A stretch of DNA of 64,000 bases, from positions 1-64,000 of the forward strand of contig CANMFO010000007.1 of the NCBI GenBank assembly GCA_947497245.1, read 5' to 3'. Shown here in pieces: positions 45,099 through 52,453 of this stretch. The number at the start of each line of letters is the position of its first letter. The stretch's first letter is position 1. The DNA is from an uncultured Flavobacteriaceae bacterium. GTDB taxonomy: Bacteria; Bacteroidota; Bacteroidia; Flavobacteriales; Flavobacteriaceae. The notes under the pieces are model-generated. The model had not been told where the DNA came from and did not search any database. It was given only the letters and a program-made list of their open reading frames with translations. The position numbers and the translations under genes were made by a program.

Positions 45099-46081
45099 CG
45101 ATCCGTCAAAATGTTTGGAATATGAAACGATTGTTCTCCATACCGATGAAGTACGCCGTAAAAGTTATGGGGATCAAATGGTATTGCCTGTTTCTATTGG
45201 TTCTCTTTTCCTGCTCCAATTCGGATGATTACGACAGGACCCTGGACATAAAGGTTTTTCCAGGTCGTACGAACGATTTCTCCATGTGGCAGCTGGAACC
45301 CTTTTTCCATGAGGTACAGATGGGCTATATTCTAAGGACGGATAACGGTAAAATCATAGTAGTTGATGGAGGAGGTACCGTTGCGGCCCCCTATCTGGAA
45401 GGGTATTTGCAACAGCTGGGCGGTACCGTGGATACCTGGATCGTCACCCATGCCCATATGGACCATGTGGGCGCACTCCTGGAAATTTTGGACGCTGGGA
45501 CCATAGGCATTGGACGCTTGTTGCATGCTCCCCCGGACGAAGCCTGGGTACGGGACTATGAGGCCTTTTCAGCGGAAATCTTTTCCAGATACATCACTAC
45601 CCTGCAAAAGGCGCGGTTTCCCTTGGTCGTTCCAGGGAAGGAAGCGGTCTTTGAATTGGGCGAAGGAGTGCACCTGGAGGTGATCAGTGCGGGTTTACCG
45701 GAGATTACGGAGAATGCCATCAACAACTCTTCCCTGGTTTTCAAGATTTCCAGTAGATCAAAGTCCGTCCTGTTCCTTGGGGATATGGGCGTTCTTGGAG
45801 GGAATGTGATCCTCGAAGGCACAGCACCGGAGAAACTGGCCGCCGACTACGTGCAGATGGCCCACCATGGGCAGCATGGAGTAGGCAGGGAATTTTATAT
45901 GAAGGTCGGACCGCAATACGCACTCTGGCCAACCCCGGAATGGTTGTGGGAGAACAGGGCCGACGGGAAAGGGGACAATACGGCAGATTACAAGACCCCG
46001 GCCGTGCGCCGCTGGATGGGGGAACTAAAAATAAAGAAGAACTACGTATCCGGTTTGGAGGGCACGGTTCAAATCGACTGA
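45095..46081 (+). CDS. MBL-fold metallohydrolase, predicted lipoprotein
   Basis: 328 aa. The metallo-beta-lactamase motif THAHMDH is at residues 118-124, with the later ligands FLGDMG (about 228-233) and MAHHGQHG near 252-259. The layout resembles the ComEC C-terminal MBL domain. A hydrophobic run ending LVLFSCSN places a lipobox Cys at residue 40; a downstream Met (45146 or 45167) would give a more normal lipoprotein signal, so the start is uncertain. The first ATG overlaps the preceding stop. An envelope-anchored MBL hydrolase inside an O-antigen-like cluster is unusual; its substrate is unknown. Confidence 0.82.
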   Translation: MTIRQNVWNMKRLFSIPMKYAVKVMGIKWYCLFLLVLFSCSNSDDYDRTLDIKVFPGRTNDFSMWQLEPFFHEVQMGYILRTDNGKIIVVDGGGTVAAPYLEGYLQQLGGTVDTWIVTHAHMDHVGALLEILDAGTIGIGRLLHAPPDEAWVRDYEAFSAEIFSRYITTLQKARFPLVVPGKEAVFELGEGVHLEVISAGLPEITENAINNSSLVFKISSRSKSVLFLGDMGVLGGNVILEGTAPEKLAADYVQMAHHGQHGVGREFYMKVGPQYALWPTPEWLWENRADGKGDNTADYKTPAVRRWMGELKIKKNYVSGLEGTVQID

Positions 46082-46090
46082 TAAGAAACT

Positions 46091-47503
46091 ATGGCCACCG
46101 TATCCAAAAACCTGTTTTGGTCCACTTTCACCTCCGTTTTACAACTCTATACCGGTAGCGCCGTCTTTATCGTGTTGGCCAAGCTTATGCCCATACAGGA
46201 TTTTGGGATACTCAGTTTTGGGTTTTCCCTATCGGCCCTTGCGGTCGTGGTGGCAGATTTTGGATTTTCCTTGAAGATCATGAAGGATTATCCCGCGCAA
46301 GGGACAAACCAGGCCGAATATCTTTTTAACAGCGTTCTGGCCAAAATGCTGATCGCGGTCGCAAGCAGTGCCGCCTTCTTAATATACCTGTTGGTTTTTT
46401 ATAGCGAAGAATGGCTGTATGTAGGCGGACTGTACTTGGTTTTTGCACTATTGGCCTCCTTTATAGTGTACTTACAGGCCCTACTGAGGGTAAGGAACAA
46501 ATTTGGAAACTATACCGGTTCTACCCTGGTATATGCCATAGCGGTCACGATCACCGTAGTGGTCTATTGGCAATGCAATCTGGGGTTGTTGTCATTGGTC
46601 CTTTGTCTGGTGCTGTCAAAAGCGGTGCAGCTTCTGGTTACCCTATTTTTGTGCAGGGATGCGTTTTCCCGATTTTCGTATCGGCCCAAACGTATTGGGG
46701 AACTGCTAAAGGACAGTTGGTCTTTTGGTGTTTTCAGTATTTTGGGCATCTTCTATTTTATGGTCGATACCCAGCTAATATCCATTTATTTGGGGGCAGA
46801 GGAAGTGGCATTGTACCAAGCTGTTTTTAGGATCGTACTGATTCTCGCCATGTTTTCCGATATCATCTCCAATGTACTTTTGCCTTACCTGTCCTTCAAG
46901 GCCGCCAAAAATGAAAACATAACAGTGTTGGTGTCCAGGATTTTTCTCTACCTTTTGCTTATTGGATGCTCGCTTTTTCTTGCCTTCACCACTTTTAAGG
47001 AGGAGCTATTGGAGCTATTGTATACTCCGGAATATCGAAAGGCGGTGGTGCTGGTGCTCCCCTTTTCCATTGTTTTGATCTTGCGAACGGTATCCTCCTT
47101 GTTGGGAAACCTCCTTACCATATCCAACAAGCAGGTGTATCGGGTGGTCACTGTGGGAACGTCCCTGGTCTTCAGTTTGGGGCTTAACTTGGCACTGATA
47201 CCCCGATATGGGATTCTAGCCGCCGCGTGGACCAGCGTTTTCGTTCATTCAATACTGTTCGGCATGTACTATTTTTACAGTAGGAAGGAACTCCCCGGTA
47301 TACGATTGTTCGCCCCGAGAAACCTTTTGGTCCTGGCCGTTGCCGCGGGAATATATGTTGTGATCGATCATGTTTTTAGCGAAGCCCTTTGGGTGATATT
47401 TGCCCTTGCGGTATTCTGGATCATTATTGTGATACTGATCATGAAAAACAACAACAACTACGGGTTTTTACGGCAGATCTTGAACGAAAAAGGAGTGGGT
47501 TAA
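46091..47503 (+). CDS. Wzx-like oligosaccharide flippase (MOP superfamily)
   Basis: 470 aa with about 12-14 hydrophobic helices. The N-terminus SKNLFWSTFTSVLQLYTGSAVFIVLAKLM and PIQDFGILSFGFSLS are typical of polysaccharide transporter/Wzx proteins. It would flip undecaprenyl-linked repeat units across the inner membrane. It lies 9 bases after the MBL gene. The operon ends here: a 32-bp repeat and the RHS island begin directly downstream. Confidence 0.9.
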   Translation: MATVSKNLFWSTFTSVLQLYTGSAVFIVLAKLMPIQDFGILSFGFSLSALAVVVADFGFSLKIMKDYPAQGTNQAEYLFNSVLAKMLIAVASSAAFLIYLLVFYSEEWLYVGGLYLVFALLASFIVYLQALLRVRNKFGNYTGSTLVYAIAVTITVVVYWQCNLGLLSLVLCLVLSKAVQLLVTLFLCRDAFSRFSYRPKRIGELLKDSWSFGVFSILGIFYFMVDTQLISIYLGAEEVALYQAVFRIVLILAMFSDIISNVLLPYLSFKAAKNENITVLVSRIFLYLLLIGCSLFLAFTTFKEELLELLYTPEYRKAVVLVLPFSIVLILRTVSSLLGNLLTISNKQVYRVVTVGTSLVFSLGLNLALIPRYGILAAAWTSVFVHSILFGMYYFYSRKELPGIRLFAPRNLLVLAVAAGIYVVIDHVFSEALWVIFALAVFWIIIVILIMKNNNNYGFLRQILNEKGVG

Positions 47504-47509
47504 GGGGCC

Positions 47510-47541
47510 GTCTTTTCCCTTTACGGGCACTCACTTGCCCC
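47510..47541. repeat. Direct repeat, left copy, bounding the RHS island
   Basis: Thirty of 32 bases are identical to 58017-58048 in the same orientation; core TCTTTTCCCTTT followed by CGGGCA and TCACTTGCCCC. The right copy spans the capG stop codon, so this looks like a duplicated fragment of the capG 3' end. Confidence 0.75.
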
Positions 47542-48003
47542 TATTGCCGACAGACAGGCTTGCGGTAGCGGGGGGGAAGACTTTGCCTTTTTCTTAGAAA
47601 AAGTAAGCAGCGAACTCTTGAATACTTTGTGGCTTTCTAGGGAAAAGTATGCGGCTAACCCTTGCTGACTTCGCAGCTTTCTTAAAATAAGTTCGCAGCT
47701 AACTTTTTTGGCCTTGCAGACAAGTCCGGAGCAACTGAGCGCAGTGACCGTACACGGACCATTACGGCAACAGACGGGACAGCGCAGATCGATGCTCCCT
47801 ACCAGCCAGGAATTTCAACACTTTTTTAATTCCAAACAGACCAAAGGCTTAGTAAACTTCGGGATTTGTCCCCCGCTAACGCAAGATGGTATCTTGTGGT
47901 AAAACAACTCCCATTGTAAATACGTACCAAAGAACGTTTCCAACCCGTTACAGATTATACATGGGCATGTCGTAAATATAGAGAATGTTTGATCTCCAAA
48001 TAA
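47542..48003. other. Degenerate intergenic sequence left of the RHS island
   Basis: I see no credible gene. A GCGGTAGCGGGGGGG motif at 47562-47576 recurs at 48089-48106, where the G-run is 10 bases. TTCGCAGCT also occurs twice (near 47668 and 47692). It looks like eroded repeat-rich sequence. Confidence 0.45.
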
Positions 48004-48035
48004 GGAACCGCAGTTTTCTTACTGTGGTTCTTTTT
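48004..48035 (+). terminator. Strong hairpin terminator with no gene of its own
   Basis: GAACCGCAGT / ACTGTGGTTC stem, six-base loop, then five T. No intact gene precedes it; it may be left from a deleted gene or end the wzx transcript. Confidence 0.65.
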
Positions 48036-48043
48036 ACTTCTTA

Positions 48044-48106
48044 CCTGCCTACGGCAGGCAGGCTCTTAAGGCCACCAGTTGCAAACTGGCGGTAGCGGGG
48101 GGGGGG
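48044..48106. repeat. Palindrome-rich repeat with a 10-G tract
   Basis: CCTGCCTACGGCAGG (48044-48058), CCAGTTGCAAACTGG (48074-48088) and a tract of ten G (48097-48106). It resembles flavobacterial intergenic repeat elements. The G-tract could be length-variable. Confidence 0.45.
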
Positions 48107-48117
48107 TAGCTGGGGGG

Positions 48118-48267
48118 AACATTGCCCAAGACACTTTGGAAGATTCCGATTTACTGACCCTTTTCAACAAGGCGCAAAAACTGTCGAGCAAACAAAAGGA
48201 GACCGTAAAGGATTTTCTTTCCGCCTTTGTCCTAAAGGCCGACCTTACACAAAAACTCGCGCAATAA
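48118..48267 (+). pseudogene. C-terminal remnant of an XRE-type HTH regulator
   Basis: Forty-nine codons, starting DTLEDSDLLTLFNKAQKLS and ending in AFVLKADLTQKLAQ-stop, match the C-terminal tail pattern of Bacteroidetes XRE regulators (LL.LF.....L....K..VK.FL.AF..K). The DNA-binding half is missing; the sequence before it is repeat DNA. A hairpin terminator follows the stop, so the gene end is preserved and the front is lost. Confidence 0.55.
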
Positions 48268-48292
48268 AAAACCGCCTCGAAGTGGGCGGTTC
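48266..48292. terminator. Terminator between the HTH remnant and the immunity-candidate gene
   Basis: AACCGCC / GGCGGTT stem, flanked by an A-run and a pyrimidine-rich tail. It can serve both convergent sides. Confidence 0.65.
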
Positions 48293-48315
48293 TTCTTATT
48301 TAGTTTTCTGTTTGC

Positions 48316-48873
48316 CTATTGAGAACTACAATTTAATTTCGGCATATCATAGTGACCCATACCAATACTGGTGGTAACCTTTTTATAACTTGTGTAGTCA
48401 TTTTTGCACATATAATAATGAACTCCTTTTTTATAATGATTGGCAGAATCAAATCTAGGAAGTTCAACAATTCCTTCAATATTTACTGAGTCCATAACAT
48501 TATATTTTGATAGTATATCGACTAATTCTTTTGTTAAAACCTGCGTAGAATCATCCCAGTAAAAAAGTTTTCCTTCTTTCTCGGTATAACGTGAAGGCAG
48601 ACTAGTCTTGTTACCAATCTTATCGTCGGGGCCAGGGCGTAGTTTGTTGTAATCCCCACCAATGCTAATACCTAAAATGTTATCATTTAAATTTTCAACA
48701 TAAATAGAAAAAATACTATCCTTTTTACTAAGGTTACTGGTATTTAAAAAATCAACAATTACATTCTGAATAGCATCGTTTTGGTCGCCCGCAGATTTCA
48801 GACTGTCCTTCCATGCGGAACAACTAACAGCAAGGAAAATAACAAATAATAATAAAATATAGTTGAACTTCAT
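48316..48873 (-). CDS. Lipoprotein, candidate immunity protein of the RHS toxin
   Basis: 185 aa. Lipoprotein signal MKFNYILLLFVIFLAVSC (Cys18). The mature part matches no family I know (DLNTSNL-like helices, GISIGGDYNKLRPGPDDKIG, then a Cys/Tyr-rich end). It begins 10 bases after the RHS gene stops, the normal place for an immunity gene. It is far more AT-rich than the locus: I count 14 G+C in 60 bases at 48481-48540, against 37 in 60 at 50761-50820 in the RHS core. That fits a recently acquired, swappable immunity gene. The role is inferred from position alone. Confidence 0.6.
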   Translation of the reverse strand: MKFNYILLLFVIFLAVSCSAWKDSLKSAGDQNDAIQNVIVDFLNTSNLSKKDSIFSIYVENLNDNILGISIGGDYNKLRPGPDDKIGNKTSLPSRYTEKEGKLFYWDDSTQVLTKELVDILSKYNVMDSVNIEGIVELPRFDSANHYKKGVHYYMCKNDYTSYKKVTTSIGMGHYDMPKLNCSSQ

Positions 48874-48883
48874 TTCTAAATGA

Positions 48884-51800
48884 TTAGTAAGGTTTATTAT
48901 TTGGGTTCGTAAGAATTAAAAACTTCATGTCTGGATAGTTTCTTAAAGTATTCTTTTTGGTTTTAAGGTCTTGACCTGATGGTCTTAATCTATCACTATC
49001 TCCAAAACGCGATAGATGGGTGTGAAATGCAGTACGTGCCGTAGTGGTTCCAAACAAATCGGGTCTTATCCGTAAATTCAGACCTGTATTAGCCTCTTGT
49101 GCGTCATTGCCCTCATATCCTCCTAAGAACACATGGCTTATCTTGTCTTCCCCTTTTTTAGAAAGGTCGAAACCTCCAATTTCAACATCTAGGTGATTTG
49201 CTAGTTTGAGTGCAAAATCTCTCACCCCTTCTAGGGTAGGTTGACCTTCTCCGCCAACGTCAATTACATTGTCTTGGGTCTTGAGGTTCTGGCCATCTTT
49301 TAGAATACCTTTTTCAATACCGCTAACATCAACTTTCGCTTTTCCTCTTTCTGATTTTTTAACTAAGAAACCTAAGAACCCTTCTCCCTTCTTCTTGACA
49401 TTACCATTCTTGTCGGTTCGTACTATCCTATCAGGGTCATCATTTTCATCCCCAACTTGTTCAACATCTCCTGTCTTTTTGTTCAATTTAAAATCGGTTA
49501 GACCGTCTGGGTCAATCCTGAACATAGGACTGTTCTGAACAAAATTATATGGTGTTACCCCTATTCTTCTTTCAGCCAATGGGTCGATTACGGTCCATCT
49601 TGCAATTGCTGGGTCATAGGCTCTAAAACCAAAATCATAGGTTTCAAGTCCAAGTTCCTGCTGATGCTCTTTTCCTTGGAATGTCTGATAGTTGTTTTCC
49701 GTACCGTTCACGACATTATTATACCCTTTGTGTTCAAGTCCGAAGGGATAATAATTCTTCTCCGCCTGTATTTCCAGGGAAGGGGTAGGGGTCGCGCTTA
49801 CATCTTTATAGGACAAACGAATGTTGCCCAAATGGTCTTTGTACTGGTAGATATGATCATAACCCCCACTGCCATTGGGTTCAACATACCCTTCGGCATG
49901 GTTAAAGAACTGCAAAGTACTACCTTCGTAAATATAGTTGCCCGCATAATCGGTTGTCATAGAACTTGGCCCGGGCTCCGTCACCGTTTTTTGCAGCTTG
50001 GTCCCCGTGGCATCGTAAATATATGTAATCTTTTTCGAATTGTTGTTGTCGAATTTTACTTCAACGGGAAGGTTCAGATGATTGTAGGCAATGCCATCGG
50101 CCTGGATGTCCTTGTTCAGGTCCATGGTCATGTTCCCGTTGAGGTCATAGCCGTATTCCGTAGCGGTGTCCGACCCGTCCACAAAACCATGGTCGTCATG
50201 GCCGTTGTCCAGCACTTTGGTCAGGCGGTTGCCATCATTGGCATAGCTGTACACTAGGTTGTCCATAATTCCGAAAGTGGTTGCCCCACCATTGGTATGG
50301 CCCCTGCGCTGCAGCGCTGTGATGTTTCCGTTCTTGTCGTAGCCGATCCCGCTAATATCATAATTGGTGTTCAGGCTGTACTTCCCGGCCGTGACCCTGT
50401 TCAGGGCGTCATATTGGTACCCATACGCCCGCTTGGTGTTGTCGTTTGCGGTTTCCCATATGGTCTCACTGATATTACCGTTATATAGGGCGGCCGCTCC
50501 CAGGTTTTCGGTGGTGGTATTGTAGTTGATCTTAAAACCGAACAGATCGGCGCCAGTGGTGGTGCCCTCGTTTATGGCCTTGAGCCAGCCCCTGACATTG
50601 TAGGTGTAGTTTACTTCCTGAAGGCCACCGCCGACCTCTTTGGTGATCAATTGTCCCAGATCGTCATAGGTGTTGTCCACGATGGTTTCCTGAACCAGTC
50701 CGTCGATATCCTGGTCTTGCGTCAGCAAGCGGCCCGTGTGGTCATAGGTATAGGTGTCCACGGTAACAATGGCCGCATTGCCGTCCCTGGTATGGGAGGT
50801 CTTGCCCGTCAACGGCTTGCCGGCAAAATCGAGTAGGGTCTCGGTGATATCCGTAGTGTTCAGATAGTCATTTCGCGAATGTACGAAGACCGGTCTGCCC
50901 TTGGCATCGTAATAGCTGACCGTAGTGATCCAATCGCTGGTATCGAGCACCTTTACCTTGGTGCCTGTGGACATCCCCTTGGTGTCGGTACTCAAGGTCT
51001 GTCCATATACCGTTCCGGGATTTGAGCCCCCGTCCAGGTCAAAGGTATAATTGTCATAGTAGTTGACCGTCAGCACTTCCAAACCGGTAGTGGGGTAGGC
51101 GGTATTGCTGTAGTAGTGGTAGCTGCCCGCACTGGTCTGCTTTTCCTCATAACGCACCACCGAAGGGTTGTTGGTATAGTAGGTATCCATGGCCGCCTGC
51201 AACTGTGCCGGGGTAGCGACACTGGCATGGGTATAGACACCCGTATAGACCACCCGCCCAAAAGCATCGTATTTGGTAAAGAGCCATTCCTTATTGGGCC
51301 GCTGCAGGGCATCTTGGGTCAATATGGGTTGGTCCAGGTCGTTGTACAGGATATACTCCCAATCCTTGCCCGGAATCTTTTTCGCCGTTAAACGGTTCCT
51401 GTGGTCGTATCTGTACTGGTAACAGAGTCCGTCCAATTCCGTTGCGCTCACACTGGCGGTGGTCACCTTGGGCGGGATCACGTAGGTGAGGTTGCCGTAA
51501 TCGTCATAGACATAATAGGTATCGTGGTCCCCGTTGTCATGTGCCCTTTTGAGAACGACCTGGCCTTGCTTGTTCGTGAACTCCTCGGTGGTATGGTCGG
51601 TGCCACTGCTCCAGTTCTCATCTTTGGTAACGTTCTTATAAAGTTCCCCTGTGGGGTAATACGAGCTCCCTCCGTTCAGCTGCGGATTTTCGGTATCGCC
51701 GGAGACAAAACCGACGGTAAAATGGCGTACCTCGTTGGTGGCATTGGTCTCATAGTCGAACTTGATCTCATGGCCGTTGCCCAATTTCCAATCCTTTCCA

Positions 51801-52432
51801 GGGGCGGCCTGTTGCCGTACCCTGCTCAATGACGAAGTTTCCAGATCTTTCTGGGAAAAGGCGTTGATATCCCCCAGGGCCATGCCCGTAAAATCATCGC
51901 CATAATTTGTTTGATAGTATTGTTGGGTGGCACTGGAAACATCGCCCCGATAGCTGCCCAAACTGCCGCTGCTTTCGGAATAGGGAAGCCATTGCTTTTC
52001 CTGCCGTCCGTAGGCATCGTGGTCAAAATGGGTAATAATATCCTTTTTAGTGGGCGAAGCCTTGATGCCCAACCGTTGCATCGGCCTACCGAGGCCATCG
52101 AAATAGGTAATGTTCTCCAGAGCGTCCCCGTTTTCGTTAATGCCCGACACACTGGCCATGGGCGATTGGTAGCTACGGGTAAAAATGTAGTTCTCGTCGC
52201 TTTTGGTTATCGACAGATAGGCATCGGGGATCAAGTGGGCGTTGAACGTACTTCCCGACTGAATATGTGAACCCGGGCCTAGGATAATGCGTTCCGTGGC
52301 GATAAGGGTGGCCGTTCCACTGACAATGTAGGTAGATTGGCCCGCTTCGGGCTTGTCAATGGTCGTTGGAACCTGGGCCTTTCCCATTTGGGAAACCAAT
52401 ACTAGCAACAAGGTATATAAGTGATTTTTCAT
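48884..52432 (-). CDS. RHS/YD-repeat polymorphic toxin with JAMM-motif C-terminal domain
   Basis: 1182 aa. Signal peptide 1-20 (GKAQ). A DUF6443-like start (about 80-220, ENITYFDGLGRPMQ), then YD repeats (YDHTGRLLTQ, YDALNRVTAG, YDLNGNMT), then an RHS core ending YDFGFRAYDPAIARWTVIDPL ... IDPDGL at about residue 976. The last about 205 residues differ in composition (21 G+C in 60 bases at 49321-49380) and end with a JAMM/MPN-like HTH (His1137, His1139) and SGQD (Ser1152, Asp1155). The HxH to S spacing is 12 residues, longer than the usual 7. This resembles JAB-like toxin domains of polymorphic toxins, which are zinc isopeptidase-like. There is no T9SS sorting domain, so the exit route beyond Sec is unclear. 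Confidence 0.82.
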   Translation of the reverse strand: MKNHLYTLLLVLVSQMGKAQVPTTIDKPEAGQSTYIVSGTATLIATERIILGPGSHIQSGSTFNAHLIPDAYLSITKSDENYIFTRSYQSPMASVSGINENGDALENITYFDGLGRPMQRLGIKASPTKKDIITHFDHDAYGRQEKQWLPYSESSGSLGSYRGDVSSATQQYYQTNYGDDFTGMALGDINAFSQKDLETSSLSRVRQQAAPGKDWKLGNGHEIKFDYETNATNEVRHFTVGFVSGDTENPQLNGGSSYYPTGELYKNVTKDENWSSGTDHTTEEFTNKQGQVVLKRAHDNGDHDTYYVYDDYGNLTYVIPPKVTTASVSATELDGLCYQYRYDHRNRLTAKKIPGKDWEYILYNDLDQPILTQDALQRPNKEWLFTKYDAFGRVVYTGVYTHASVATPAQLQAAMDTYYTNNPSVVRYEEKQTSAGSYHYYSNTAYPTTGLEVLTVNYYDNYTFDLDGGSNPGTVYGQTLSTDTKGMSTGTKVKVLDTSDWITTVSYYDAKGRPVFVHSRNDYLNTTDITETLLDFAGKPLTGKTSHTRDGNAAIVTVDTYTYDHTGRLLTQDQDIDGLVQETIVDNTYDDLGQLITKEVGGGLQEVNYTYNVRGWLKAINEGTTTGADLFGFKINYNTTTENLGAAALYNGNISETIWETANDNTKRAYGYQYDALNRVTAGKYSLNTNYDISGIGYDKNGNITALQRRGHTNGGATTFGIMDNLVYSYANDGNRLTKVLDNGHDDHGFVDGSDTATEYGYDLNGNMTMDLNKDIQADGIAYNHLNLPVEVKFDNNNSKKITYIYDATGTKLQKTVTEPGPSSMTTDYAGNYIYEGSTLQFFNHAEGYVEPNGSGGYDHIYQYKDHLGNIRLSYKDVSATPTPSLEIQAEKNYYPFGLEHKGYNNVVNGTENNYQTFQGKEHQQELGLETYDFGFRAYDPAIARWTVIDPLAERRIGVTPYNFVQNSPMFRIDPDGLTDFKLNKKTGDVEQVGDENDDPDRIVRTDKNGNVKKKGEGFLGFLVKKSERGKAKVDVSGIEKGILKDGQNLKTQDNVIDVGGEGQPTLEGVRDFALKLANHLDVEIGGFDLSKKGEDKISHVFLGGYEGNDAQEANTGLNLRIRPDLFGTTTARTAFHTHLSRFGDSDRLRPSGQDLKTKKNTLRNYPDMKFLILTNPNNKPY

Positions 52433-52453
52433 TTTTCGCTATTTTTAGTGGGA

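Noticed and set aside
47708-47902. 64-codon frame beside the RHS island
   Set aside because: No motif and no plausible start context; it lies in degenerate repeat-rich sequence.
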